Assembly (NCBI GenBank): GCA_022495995.1
Contig: JAFEMH010000338.1
Coordinates: 517,001 to 581,000 of the forward strand
Reading direction: 5' to 3'
Origin: Adenophora triphylla var. japonica
Taxonomy: Eukaryota > Streptophyta > Magnoliopsida > Asterales > Campanulaceae
Length of the DNA: 64,000 bases
Below are positions 1 to 10,217 of this stretch, piece by piece. The stretch's first letter is position 1; the number at the start of each line of letters is the position of its first letter. The position numbers were made by a program, and so were the translations under genes. A model generated the notes under the pieces. It had not been told where the DNA came from, searched no databases, and saw nothing but the letters and a program-made list of their open reading frames with translations.

Positions 1-228
1 ATATCTCTAAGAAAATGATGACGTATGTCAATGTGTTTGGTACGGGAATGTTGAGCTGGGTTTTTGAAATGTTGATAGCACTCGGGTTATCACAGTACAT
101 AGTCAAAGAATTACTCTCTAGGCCATAGTCATCTAACATATGTTTTAGCCAAATAAGTTGTGAACAACAACTACCGGTACCACATACTCGGACTCAGTGT
201 GGAGAGAGAAACACAATTTTGTTTACGA
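1..228 (-). pseudogene. copia RNase H fragment
   Basis: Translating the minus strand across the window edge gives the typical copia RNase H track CDNPSAINISK, followed in a shifted frame by an HSRTKHIDIRHHF-type motif. The shift falls at a run of five T (61-65); one more base would keep the frame. This is the C-terminal end of pol from the same element as the RT at 229-1442. The rest lies outside the window. Confidence 0.7.
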
Positions 229-1442
229 CTATACCATGAAACTAAATTGTTGCCCAAGTAAAAACACCCCCACTAGTACTCTTCCTATCATCCATATCTC
301 CGCCCAATCCGAGTCACTAAAGCCAACCAAATTGGTATTAGTATCCTTACTAAACCAAATCCCTAATTCACTTGTTCCTGAAACATATTTAATTATCTTT
401 TTGACAGAATTAAGGTGAGAGACTTTAGGATTGGCTTGATAACGTGCACAAACACACACGCTGAACATGATATCAGGACGACTAAAAGTGAGATAGAGAA
501 GGCTACCTATCATTGAACGATAAAGAGTAGGATCAACATCCTCACCTACTTGATCTCTACCAAGTTTGAGAGAAGAACACATGGGGATTTTTGAACTTTT
601 TGCTCCTTCCAACCCAAACCTTTTTACTAGGCTCTTTGCATACTTGCTTTGTGAAATGAATATTCCTTCATTTGATTGTTTCACCTGCAAGCCTAGAAAG
701 AATGTTAACTCTCCAATCATGCTCATTTCAAATGTTGATGTCATAGCCTCTACAAAATCTTTTAAACACGTTTGAGAAGTAGAGCCATATACTATGTCAT
801 CAACATAGATTTGAACAATGACTATTTCTTTGCCATGCCTTAGGATAAATAAGGTCCTATCTGCTTCACCTCTTGTGAATCCATATTCAAGTAAGAAGGA
901 GGTTAAGCGACCATACCATGCACGTGGAGCTTGTTTCAAGCCATATAAAGCTTTATCAAGTCTATATACATGGTTTGGTAGATTAGGATCTTCAAATCCT
1001 TTTGGTTGTTCAACAAAAACTTCTTCTTTTAAATAACCATTTAAAAAGGCGGCTTTAACATCCATTTGAAACAAAGGAATTTTTAAAAAACAAGCTATAG
1101 CCAAGAGGAGTCTTATGGATTCTATTCTAGCAACGGGAGCAAAGGTCTCATCAAAGTCAACACCTTCAATTTGGGTGTAACCTTGTGCTACGAGACGAGC
1201 TTTGTTTCTAACAATATTTCCTTGCTCATCGATTTATTTTTGAAAATCCATTTAGTACCAATAACATTTGTATTACTAGGACGTGGTACTAAACACCAAA
1301 CTTCATTACGAGCAAAGTGGTCAAGTTCCTCTTGCATGGCTTGTATCCAAAAATTATCTTTTAAAGCTTCGTAAATATTTTTGGGTTCTAAAGAAGAGAC
1401 AAAACAGAATATTTTACCTTGTGGTATGTGGTGGACATACAC
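229..1442 (-). pseudogene. copia reverse transcriptase (two frames)
   Basis: The segment 1188-1442 encodes the N-terminal RT stretch (ALKDNFWIQAMQEELDHF and WIFKNK). The segment 229-1104 continues with [22 protein letters not shown] and the catalytic YVDDIVYGS box, then the thumb/connection part [16 protein letters not shown] frameshift between 1104 and 1188 separates the halves, and the reading frame is lost again near 229. The protein would copy the element RNA into DNA inside cytoplasmic particles. This copy cannot make it in one piece. Confidence 0.88.
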
Positions 1443-1681
1443 ACATACCTTGCCATTTCACGGTCACTAAAATGTCCTTTGTTCCTTGTTTGTACCCCTT
1501 CACTAGCTTCTCCAATAATTTGAGAGGCGGGATGGTCTCTTCTGATCCTAGCTGGTGGATCCCTTCTCAAGTTTTCATGCACATGATCATCATCTCGACC
1601 GTTCATCCTTTTCGGTTCTTTGGATTGGTCTTGGGTGATACCGGAGATGCTATCCCATCGGTGGCAACACTTTGGCCACAC
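1388..1681 (-). pseudogene. copia pol linker between integrase and RT
   Basis: A low-complexity open stretch between the integrase and RT parts, rich in Arg, Asp and Pro as expected for the variable integrase C-terminus. It has no catalytic motif. Its start (minus strand) overlaps one of the GGTGATA...TATCAC repeat units described separately (1636-1695), so part of the reading frame is made of that repeat. Confidence 0.45.
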
Positions 1682-1727
1682 AGGGTATCACTTACTTGAT
1701 TTTGATTCTCCAGTTCTTCCAGCAATA

Positions 1728-2467
1728 TTAATGGAGATTCCCGTACTCCATCACCGTAACACTTGCTAAATCATCAAAAACAACGTTAATTGATTCCTGA
1801 ATGGTTTTTAACCTAAGGTTATAAACCCTATATGCTCGACTTGTCTGAGCATACCCAAGAAATATAGCCTTATCACTTTTAGAGTCAAATTTAGCTAAGT
1901 AATCCCGATCATTTAGAACATAACACACACACCCAAATGTATGAAAATAATGAACCTTTGGTATCCTACCATTCAAAATTTCATAAGGTGTCATTCTAGT
2001 ACCAGGTCTTAGAAAAACCCTATTGGCCGTGTGACAAGGCGTGTTTATGGCCTCGGCCCAAAATCTTTTTGAAATTCTTTTTGAAAACAACATCACACGT
2101 GCCATCTCAAGTAAGGTCCTATTTTTCCTTTCACCCACCCCATTTTGTTGAGGTGTTTTAGGAGCGTAAAATTCATGTTTAATTCCTTTTAATTCACAAA
2201 AAGTAAAGAACAATGAATTATCAAACTCCGTTCCATGATCGACCTTATTCGCATGATAAGAGCGAGAAAACATGTTTTTGATTTTAGCATGTAAGACTTT
2301 AAACTTTTCAAAAGTTTCGATTTTTCTTTTAAAAAATATACCCAAGTAAATCTAGAAAAATCATCAACTAGTACAAAAGTATATTTCTTACCTCCTAAAC
2401 TGTCTACCTCAATGGACCCATTAAATCCATATGTATTAATTGAAAACGGTGCGTTGTCCCGAATCAC
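1728..2467 (-). pseudogene. copia integrase core (two frames)
   Basis: The segment 2189-2467 contains GSIEVDSLGGKKYTFVLVDDFSRFTW, where the first catalytic Asp of the DDE triad would lie. The segment 1728-2345 contains DHGTEFDNS (second Asp), then YAPKTPQQNGVGERKNRTL with the catalytic Glu, and FLGYAQTSRAYRVYN near the C-terminus. The two frames overlap by about 150 bp, so a single shift separates them. The zinc-binding HHCC part should lie at about 2470-2900 and is not open. Known role: insertion of the cDNA into the host chromosome. Confidence 0.85.
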
Positions 2468-3557
2468 TCCTCATTATGTTGGGTAGCACTATGGGTAGCA
2501 CGTGTTTGTTTACCTTTTAAACAATCTTCACATATGATTTTTGTACTAATGTCCGGTACTAGGTATACCTCTTATAGCTTCAAAGCATTAATGAGTTTCA
2601 CAATGTTACGAAAATGGACATGACCCAACTTTTGATGCCATAAGGTAGCATCATCAACCCTCACAGAATGACACACTTGTTTATCCTCAACAAGATAACA
2701 AGTTATTACTTGACCTAGTACCGGTCATAACACGTTATTGGTACAATCAAAAACTTCACAAGTGTTTTTATTGAATTTTACTTCAAGGTTGTCATCACAA
2801 AGTTGGCTAATACTAATTAAATTAGTTACCAGTCCATCAACATGCAAAACATTTTTCAAAGCAGAAATCCAGGTACATTTAATACGCCTTTTCCTACTAT
2901 ATTACTCTTGCCACCACCACCATATGTTACACTACCACCTTGAATAGGTTCATATTCCTTTAAAAATATTTTTGTTCCGAGTCATATGACGAGAACAACC
3001 ACTATCAAAATACCATGAACCTTCAACATTAGTTTTTAAGGCGGTGCATACAACATCACATATCGGGTTAGACTTAGGTTTCCATACTTTCCTACTTTGA
3101 TAATTCTTCTTTCGATCAGGTGATATCTCGACGTGCTAGGCAACACTTCGGGTATCACACAGAACCGGCTAATTTCTTTAGAAGAGTTTTACAATCAATT
3201 TTCAAATGTCCGATAGAGTAACAGTAGTTACATATTTTTACCTTGTCGAAGTCTTATCGGAAGATATTGGTTCAACATGATCTCTTTCTTTAACAAAAAT
3301 TAACTTATCTTACGTATTAGACAAAGTAGATGTAATAGCATTTAAAGACTCTTGAAAACCCATACCGCCTTGAGTGGTTTGGACAACCCAAGAATTGCAT
3401 CTAACTTGGTAGAACTCGTATTGAGTTTCTTGAATGTTGTCTCGGCAAGAGTAAGTTTGCTCTTGACTTTGTCCAGCTCCACATCCTTCTTTGTGAGTTG
3501 AACTTCCAATCTAGTCAAGCCATCGGTTAGGTCTTGAACCTCTTTGGACGAGAGAGA

Positions 3558-3839
3558 TCACCTTTTTGTTCTCTTTCTTCCATTCATCCACCAATTCTTT
3601 GCAAAGGTTCTTAAGACCACAAATGAGTTCATCCTTGCCGAACTCCTTCTCATCTTGTGAACAACCTGCATCCATGTTAACAGAACCCACAAAACAAACA
3701 AAGCATTTATCAAATTTAAATCTGTATACCTGTTGGATGATATCTCGGGTGCTATCCCATTTTGGATGTCACCTGGGGTATCACCGACAATCCGAGTCAC
3801 GCTTGTGACCACCATTCTTGTTTGATCGAATCTTCGCAT
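3558..3839 (-). pseudogene. copia gag C-terminal / linker remnant
   Basis: An open stretch between gag and the integrase zinc region with no recognisable domain. It spans another copy of the GGTGATA...TATCACC repeat unit (3734-3788). In intact relatives this area holds a Glu/Lys-rich coiled part after gag; the Lys/Arg-rich end is consistent with that, but weakly. No protease motif is readable in any frame nearby. Confidence 0.35.
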
Positions 3840-4173
3840 TGATTGGTCTCCTCATCCTCATTGTCACCGAGAGAAACCCATAGGTTCTTTCCCATCTTCC
3901 TTAGAGTGTTAGCACACTCATTTGAGTAATGACCCCATCCGTGAGCAAGCATGACATTGGATTGATTCAAGGTATTTTGGATCAGATCTGGATTGATCGA
4001 TGATGCTCTCCTTATGGGACCACCTTTCGAGTAGATGGAAATGTCCTCTTGGGCATTGAATTGTACACCTTGGCTTGTTGCTCTTTAGCCTTTACCTGCA
4101 CATTTTCTTTGTTAAATTTTCTCACCATTGAGTTATATTTCCCGGTAAGTAAGGCAACACTCGGCATCTTCAC

Positions 4174-4641
4174 CTAATTCCTCAAAATTTCGTCATCCTC
4201 ATTAGTTGAACCACTAGAGGATTGAACTTTTAAAGCAACACTCTTGCCCTTAGAAGCTTCACTTTGCTCGGCAAGGTTTGACTCAAAATTTTTTAAAATG
4301 CTCATTAAGGAATTGATATCCATTGTAGAAAGATTGTGAGCCTCTTCTATAGATGAAACTTTTATATTAAAACGCTCGGGGAGAGTTCTAATAGCCTTTG
4401 AAACCAATTGTTTGTTTGTAAAAGGTTCACCTATAAGTTGACACTCATTAGCAATGTCAAATAGTTTTTCAAAATAAGAGGAAATGGTATCACTTTCACC
4501 CATTCTCAACCTTTCAAATTTGCCGGTAAGACCTCCGAGTTTGTTTTCACGCACACTAGAATCACCTTCACAAAACCTTTGTAAAATATCCCAAGCTTCT
4601 TGAAATGTGGAACTATTTTGAATAAGTTTAAAAATATGCAT
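4174..4641 (-). pseudogene. copia gag, UBN2-type core
   Basis: 155 codons match the copia gag core: FQEAWDILQRFCEGD, then LGGLTGKFERLRMGESDTISSYFEKL and SKAIRTLPERFNIKVSSIEE. It lacks the N-terminal part, which is scattered in other frames up to about 4900. The C-terminal zinc knuckle would be expected near 3900-4150 but is not clearly readable. Gag forms the virus-like particle of the retrotransposon. Position just inside the primer binding site confirms the minus orientation. Confidence 0.82.
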
Positions 4642-4952
4642 GTCAACCCACTCAAAGATAGCATTAAGAGCTTTCTCATTATAGTTAGCTAGAGTGATCT
4701 CTTCATTCGTCCACTCACCTTCGGGTTTAACTCGAACATCACCATCCTCATCAGGAGGTAAGAGTGGAAGAGAGTATCCATGAACTATAGATCGCCATGC
4801 TCGAAGATCAATTGATTTGATATGCGAGCGAAGGCGAATTTTCCAATATGCATAATTCGAACCATCTAAAACAGAAGACGTTTTTGGTTTGGATTTGCAG
4901 GATCAAAAGCCATGATAAAGAGGACCAAACACTTAGTATCGTCAAGTGAGAG

Positions 4953-4964
4953 GCTCTGATACCA
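4953..4964 (-). promoter_or_regulatory. primer binding site, initiator tRNA-Met
   Basis: The minus strand reads TGGTATCAGAGC, the standard copia primer binding site complementary to the 3' end of plant initiator tRNA-Met. It lies 8 nt inside the LTR edge at 4973, so it fixes the orientation and the inner LTR boundary. Confidence 0.9.
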
Positions 4965-4972
4965 ATTGAAAT

Positions 4973-5865
4973 TGTCACGGCTTGAATCACAAGTGATATC
5001 CAAGGTGATAACAACACCAACGATAGCACTTGGGATGGCACACACACACACTTCGAAAATAAAACAATTTTGTAAAAGAGTTTGCAGCGGAATAAAACAC
5101 CAAAATTGTTTTTCTCAAGTTATATAAATATAACTTGAGAGTGCCTCTTAGGCAAGACTTTATAATCACTATGAATGAATTTACAAAGCCGAAAGTTCCC
5201 TATAGCTATATCTATTTTGAGCTCTATGGAACAAGAGATAAAGAACAGAATCCTATCCTAGCCTTCACACACCTTGATACCAAAGTAATCAAGTGCGAAA
5301 TTACAAGGGAGAAAGGATTTAAAAAGAACCAAACAAAGAACTCTATCTCTAAGCTTTTCGAAGGTGTGAATGTGATGAAATAATTGGCATATCTTCAAAT
5401 AAACCTTCCAAGCTTATTTATAGTCTTCAAATACTTGAAGGCTACTCCAATAACAGCCTTGGGGCTGGTCTTGCACGTGGAGGAAGTGTAGGGAGCGTGG
5501 GTTAATTTGTTTCCACAATTCTAGCTCCCACTTCCTATTTTGTAGCAACCGAGTTGTTGAATCCTCAAGCCATGCTTCCACGCCTTGTACTCCCTTGCTT
5601 TATCATCCTTGTACCTCTTTTATAATTCAGCAACAACCTTTGACAAAGTCCACATACATGTTGTTGTTGAATGCCAAAGTTACGAATTAATACATAAAAT
5701 GTATTAATTCTTTTCTTCCAATTTCCACACGTGTCTAGCTCCTTCTTTGATGCTATTGCACCCTGAAATACAACCATAAACCATAGACTATACAGACCAT
5801 ATTAGCACGTTAGTCCATTAAATAACAAACAAGAAATATACAACTATATAATTTTCAGTCCAGGA
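4973..5865 (-). repeat. 5' LTR of the copia element
   Basis: The inner end is sharp: TGTCACGG on the plus strand, next to the primer binding site. The outer end is uncertain, between about 5770 and 5865. A minus-strand TATAAATA at 5415-5422 is the likely promoter of the element. The inner end (about 4989-5041) carries GTGATATC and GATAGCAC words resembling the repeat units inside the element. The partner LTR lies outside the window, so identity cannot be judged. Confidence 0.7.
5415..5422 (-). promoter_or_regulatory. LTR TATA box of the copia element
   Basis: TATAAATA on the minus strand, about 450 bp upstream of the inner LTR end, in the usual U3/R area. Inferred from position and sequence only. 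Confidence 0.5.
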
Positions 5866-5903
5866 TATCATCTGCGATATCACTTGGGAAATCATCTACG
5901 ATA

Positions 5904-8060
5904 TCACCTGCAGATTACACTAACAGACGTCTCCACCAGAAAGTCTGATAAAGATTGTGCCTGTAGGGTCTTTCTCGTCCTATATTCGATATCAAACTCA
6001 GTCAGCTCAATGCTCCAGTTGAGAAGACGACCAGAGCTTTCAGGACGGTGCAAGATCTTGCGCAGTGGGGCATCCGTATAAACAACGATGGGGTGAGCAG
6101 AGAAGTATGCTCGTAGCTTTCGTGCTGTGATGACGAGAGCGTAAGCGATCTTCTCTGCGTTGAAGTAACGAGTTTCCACATCGGATAAAGCCTTGCTGAC
6201 GTAGTAAACTGGCCTCTGGGTTCCACCTTCCTCCCTAACCAATACGGCGGCGACGGCCTTATCACTCGCCGAGAGATATACGTAAAGGTCTTCTCCTGCT
6301 ACGGGGCTTTGGAGGAGTGGTGGGGAGCCAAGATACTCTTTCAGCTGTTTGAACGAGAGAGAGCATTCGTCCGTCCATTTGAAATCCTTTGCACCTCGGA
6401 GAGCTTTAAAAAACGGAAGCGACCTCTCAGCAGACTTGGCAATGAAACGTCCTAAGGCCGCTACTCGTCCGTTTAAGCGCTGAACTTCCTTGATGCTCGA
6501 AGGTTCGGCCATGTCTATCAAAGCCTTAATTTTTTCAGGATTGGCTTCAATTCCCCGCTGAGAGAGCATGAATCCTAGAAACTTTCCTGCTGCGACTCCG
6601 AAGACGCATTTAGCTGGGTTGAGGACCATGTCATTGGCTCGTAGATTGGTGAATGTTTGCTGGAGGTCGTCGACATGCTTTCTCTTTCTACTTTTGACGA
6701 CCATATCATCAACATACGCCTCTAAGTTGTCGCCGATCTGGTCTTTGAATACCTTGTTTACCATCCTTTGGTAAGTGGCCCCGGCGTTCTTGAGCCCAAA
6801 AGGCATCTTCGTATAACAATAAGTTCCCCCTGCGGCCTGGAAGGCCGTCTTCGGAATGTCTTCTTCAGCCATCTTGATTTGGTGGTAGCCAGAATAAGCA
6901 TCAAGAAAGCTCAAAGTAGTGTGACCGGCCACAGAATCGACGAGCTTGTCAATTCTGGGCAAAGGGTAACTGTCCTTGGGACACGCCAAGTTTAGATCGG
7001 TAAAGTCGACACAGAGCCTCCATTTTCCATTTGGTTTTTTCACAAGGACCACGTTAGCCAGCCAAGTTGTGAACCCAGCGTTCACAATAATTCCAGCTCT
7101 CAGCAACTTCTCGATCTCTTGCTTTATAGCAATCTCTTTTTCTGTTGAAAAAGTTCGACACCTTTGCTCCTTGAATTTCATGGTGGGGTTCACTCCAAGC
7201 CTATGAACTGCCACGTCCTCTCTGATCCCCTTCATATCTTCCACCTTCCAAGCAAAAACATCGAGGTTCTGTTTGAGTAGGGAGATTATCTCTTCCCTCT
7301 CCTCAGTGCGTAACTGAGACCCCAGCTTGATTTTCTGCTCTGGATAGTCAGGGTTAATGACCAGTTCAATTAGCTCGTCGGCTGGCTTCATCTCATGGGC
7401 GTCGTCCCTAAAGTCCATGGATTCGATGACGATCTCTTTAATTTTCCTTCTTGCTTCAGGTGTCAGATCTGGTACCTCGTCGTCAATCAATTTATCCAGC
7501 TCGGCCCCCGATTCTTGGGCGGCCAAAAGTTGTGGTTCTGCAGCTTGGTCGTTCAAGAATTCCTCAGCAGGGACCTCTGGATATTCTATGCACTTGATTG
7601 TCGAGACGCCGGTGTACGAGGTCGTCGTTTGTTTGATAGATTTGGAGAGCTTCACCTGGTGATCTGGATCGTCGATTTCAATAGTCCGCTTCGCCTTTAA
7701 CACGTGCTCTAGGAATTCTGGGGCCGTCCCCAACACACATCCGACTCCAGCATGTGAAGGAAATTTTACTCGTTGATGGGGAACTGAGGCGACGATCCCC
7801 AAGGAGGCTTGACCAGGTTGGCCAAGGATAGCATGGTAGTCACTGACGACGTCGATTACAATAAATGTTACTGTTTTGATTGTTCTTAATGGGTGTTCCC
7901 CGATGTCGACCGGAAGATCGATCTGGCCTTTCGCATCTACCCGGTGATTGGTGAATCCTTCTAGACGACCTAAGTAAGGACTTAGACGGCTATCAGGTAG
8001 ACCCATTCTCTGGTAGACGTTGTAAAACAAGATGTCCTTAGCCGCTCCCGTATCGATCAA
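5904..8060 (-). CDS. gypsy protease-RT-RNase H polyprotein, 3'-truncated
   Basis: One open frame of 718 codons. It begins at the aspartic protease active site (MIDTGAAKDILFYNVY, residues 1-16). The RT fingers and palm follow: WLANVVLVKKPNGKWRLCVDFTDLN near residue 335, YPLPRIDKLVDS, MPFGLKNAGATYQ, and catalytic YVDDMVVKS near 430. RNase H is marked by YLSASDKAVAAVLV and FNAEKIAYALV at about 600-660. The frame ends shortly after LNWSIELTEFDIEY with a foreign tail, where the element is interrupted. The upstream protease part is in the next frame (8057-8389). Gypsy pol normally continues about 500 residues further with integrase. Confidence 0.92.
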   Translation of the reverse strand: MIDTGAAKDILFYNVYQRMGLPDSRLSPYLGRLEGFTNHRVDAKGQIDLPVDIGEHPLRTIKTVTFIVIDVVSDYHAILGQPGQASLGIVASVPHQRVKFPSHAGVGCVLGTAPEFLEHVLKAKRTIEIDDPDHQVKLSKSIKQTTTSYTGVSTIKCIEYPEVPAEEFLNDQAAEPQLLAAQESGAELDKLIDDEVPDLTPEARRKIKEIVIESMDFRDDAHEMKPADELIELVINPDYPEQKIKLGSQLRTEEREEIISLLKQNLDVFAWKVEDMKGIREDVAVHRLGVNPTMKFKEQRCRTFSTEKEIAIKQEIEKLLRAGIIVNAGFTTWLANVVLVKKPNGKWRLCVDFTDLNLACPKDSYPLPRIDKLVDSVAGHTTLSFLDAYSGYHQIKMAEEDIPKTAFQAAGGTYCYTKMPFGLKNAGATYQRMVNKVFKDQIGDNLEAYVDDMVVKSRKRKHVDDLQQTFTNLRANDMVLNPAKCVFGVAAGKFLGFMLSQRGIEANPEKIKALIDMAEPSSIKEVQRLNGRVAALGRFIAKSAERSLPFFKALRGAKDFKWTDECSLSFKQLKEYLGSPPLLQSPVAGEDLYVYLSASDKAVAAVLVREEGGTQRPVYYVSKALSDVETRYFNAEKIAYALVITARKLRAYFSAHPIVVYTDAPLRKILHRPESSGRLLNWSIELTEFDIEYRTRKTLQAQSLSDFLVETSVSVICR

Positions 8061-8450
8061 ATTCTTCTTGATTCACAGTTATCGATGAAGCCAGGTATGA
8101 CTAGAGTTTGTTGACGAGCTAATGGATTGGCTGGTAGCTCGTAGGGAAAGAAACTTATCACGTCGTTTGGGGTTTCTGATTTTTGGGGGACATGTGGGGC
8201 CTTCTTCAGATGGTAGATGGCGCTCTTAATCTGATTCTTTCTCTTCTCCTCAGAGATTACTAACACCATTCTTGGATTCCTCTGTGGAGGGTCGTCGTTA
8301 GCAGCTCGGGTGTTGGCCGCCTGGCGATCCTTCCTTACATATTCCCCAAGTCGTCCATCGTCGATCCATCTTTGAATAATCTTCTTCAAGCTGAAACATT
8401 CCTAAGTATCATGTCCCTTATCTCTGTGATATTCGCAATACTTGTTCATG
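8057..8450 (-). pseudogene. gypsy gag-protease linker with broken zinc-finger region
   Basis: The minus strand around 8400-8450 encodes the gag-end motif KYCEYHRDKGHDT, then a TAG stop at 8401-8403, then ECFSLKKIIQRWIDDGRLGEYV. In related elements an acidic residue normally stands at the stop, so this looks like a nonsense mutation. The open stretch 8057-8389 runs on towards the protease with a Pro-rich linker and overlaps the pol frame by 4 nt at a shift. Known relatives read gag and pol as one frame here, so this copy needs at least two repairs. Confidence 0.75.
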
Positions 8451-8508
8451 TTTTTCTTCCCCTTTCCGTTGGGATTCATCTTTGGCGCCGGGCCAAAATC
8501 AACGTTGC

Positions 8509-10146
8509 TCAAAATTTCTGCTCTAGACACGGTAAGCGGAGTGTCGACTCCGGGACTTTTTCTGCCTTCATTTTGTTCTTTCCTTTCTCTCCGACCTTAT
8601 CCTTTTTGGATTTTGTCGTTTCAACCTCGTCGACGGCCTTTCCCTCTCTTTGCAACTTTCTTTCTTCAGCCTCGGCGACGGCGTACGCCTTGGCATAGAG
8701 GTCTTTGCGGGACTTGGCCGGGTGGACTTGAAGCTCGTAGTCTAGAGTGGGGGAAATGACACCGTGCCTGAAGCAATTTATGATTTCCCTGTCTGTTAGG
8801 TCTTCATCAATCTGATCTACCAGTTTCTTGAATCTCTTGAAGTAGCTCATCGAGCTTTCAGCGGCTCCTTGGGATATGTTGCTAAGGTCGTTGACAGTCT
8901 TACGACGCTCTCCCGCCGTAGCAAACCTTCCTAAAAACTTCTTTCTCATCTGCTTCCATGATTCTATACTCCCCTTGGGCAAGCCTCTAAACCACCTCAA
9001 AGCTGCGTCGACCAGCGTGCTCGTAAGAGCCTTGCACATGATGTCGTCGTGGCCTGAAGCTTTTGCCACTACGTACATCTGTGCCTCAAGGTGTTGTATG
9101 TGGTCGATGGCACTGGTAGAGCCGTCGTATGGTTTAAGTTCGGGTAGCTTAAAGCCTGGTTCTGGGGGTCCTGTTTCCAACATCCAAGGTGCAAGGGGAT
9201 TCATAGTGCCGCCATCGTCATCAGAGTCGTCGCTGTCCGTTTTCTTTCTTTTGCTCGTCAGTTCCTCCACTTGGCGCCTCAGCCTCAAGAACTCTCTCAT
9301 ATCCACCCCTCCTGCTGGGCCGGCTTGGGGAATCCTATCTTGACGGGGCCCCCGGGTAACGGTGTTAGACCGTTGCCTCTCGGTGGGGGCAGGTCGTCGT
9401 GAGATGGATCGCTCCCTGTAGCTAGGAGGGGGAGACGGCCTATAAGATCTTGACATTTCTCGTTCATGACGAGGTGGGGTACGAGTTCTCTCTCTTTGGC
9501 TCTGCGCTCGTTCATTTCTTGATGACGGAGTCTGTAGACGACCACGGACAATTTGATTCTGATTTGCTTCAGGATTCTCGACGGCTAAAGCTCTACGAGG
9601 CTCTGCTTCCCCAGCTCGTCGTTGCTGTGACGGTGCTCCTTGGCTCCGTCTCTCATTAATGTGATCCCTTAGGTCAAGCTGTGGTACAACACGCTCATTC
9701 CCAGTGGCAGTCCCTTCACGACGACCAGCATTCTCTCTCTGGTTTCTTCTCCTCCTTCCTGACGAGATTGTTTGGTGGGATGCCTGGGGGGCTTGAGGAG
9801 CGGCCATACGAATGAGCTCATCTTGGATTTGCAAAAACTCCTTGAGGGCGTTGGCTCTTTCGACGAGGAAAGCCGCTCTGTCGAGATTAGGGTTAGAGGG
9901 ACCTCCTGCATACCTTGCCGTTGTCTCAGGCCTCCTTTCCAGTGGAGGTCTCCTCTGGCGCTCAGCAGCAGGCCCTTTCTCTCTTCTCCTGGCCGTTTGA
10001 AGGCCTGTACCGTCAACTATTCCCTGTGACCTGGTAACCCTTAAGTTAGGGTTCCTAGGTGGTGAGGGTGGCCTAGGGTTTTCTTGTTGAGGAGGTACTC
10101 CTTCATCTGCTGTAGACTTGCTGGCCGTATGACCATCTGACACCAT
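8509..10146 (-). CDS. gypsy gag polyprotein
   Basis: 545 codons from ATG at 10146. The N-terminal 300 residues are low-complexity and rich in Arg, Pro and Ser. The retrotransposon gag core lies at about 345-500 (PLAPWMLETGPPEPGFKLPELKPYDGS, then LRWFRGLPKGSIESWKQM, then MSYFKRFKKLVDQIDEDLTDREI). Such gags form the particle around the element RNA. The last codons are out of frame with the following zinc-finger part. The change sits at a five-T run (8557-8561, plus strand) where six would restore the frame. The start is the first ATG after the leader and primer binding site. Confidence 0.88.
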   Translation of the reverse strand: MVSDGHTASKSTADEGVPPQQENPRPPSPPRNPNLRVTRSQGIVDGTGLQTARRREKGPAAERQRRPPLERRPETTARYAGGPSNPNLDRAAFLVERANALKEFLQIQDELIRMAAPQAPQASHQTISSGRRRRNQRENAGRREGTATGNERVVPQLDLRDHINERRSQGAPSQQRRAGEAEPRRALAVENPEANQNQIVRGRLQTPSSRNERAQSQRERTRTPPRHEREMSRSYRPSPPPSYRERSISRRPAPTERQRSNTVTRGPRQDRIPQAGPAGGVDMREFLRLRRQVEELTSKRKKTDSDDSDDDGGTMNPLAPWMLETGPPEPGFKLPELKPYDGSTSAIDHIQHLEAQMYVVAKASGHDDIMCKALTSTLVDAALRWFRGLPKGSIESWKQMRKKFLGRFATAGERRKTVNDLSNISQGAAESSMSYFKRFKKLVDQIDEDLTDREIINCFRHGVISPTLDYELQVHPAKSRKDLYAKAYAVAEAEERKLQREGKAVDEVETTKSKKDKVGEKGKNKMKAEKVPESTLRLPCLEQKF

Positions 10147-10198
10147 TTTTCAAACTCTTCTGGCTGTATTCCTTCTACTGGAGATCACTAACACGTTT
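10147..10198 (-). other. gypsy leader between PBS and gag
   Basis: Short untranslated stretch between the primer binding site and the gag ATG. No further motif seen. Confidence 0.5.
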
Positions 10199-10214
10199 CC
10201 CGGCAATGGAACCA
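10199..10214 (-). promoter_or_regulatory. gypsy primer binding site
   Basis: The minus strand reads TGGTTCCATTGCCGGG three bases inside the LTR, the correct place for a primer binding site. It begins with TGG (pairs with tRNA CCA) and resembles, but differs from, the common TGGCGCCGTTGCCGGGG type. The tRNA is not assigned. Confidence 0.75.
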
Positions 10215-10217
10215 ATC

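Larger units (their letters stand above)
1..5870 (-). mobile_element. Ty1/copia LTR retrotransposon, degenerate, truncated by the window edge
   Basis: Read on the minus strand, the order is LTR, primer binding site, gag, integrase, reverse transcriptase, RNase H, which is the Ty1/copia order. The integrase lying before RT separates it from Ty3/gypsy. The RT carries YVDD and the gag has a UBN2-type domain. The coding region is split into many frames, so this copy is not autonomous. The 3' LTR lies beyond position 1. The right edge is not sharply defined: the LTR starts at 4973 and ends somewhere between about 5770 and 5870, where gypsy sequence begins. It probably inserted into the neighbouring gypsy element, because that element stops exactly here. 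Confidence 0.9.
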
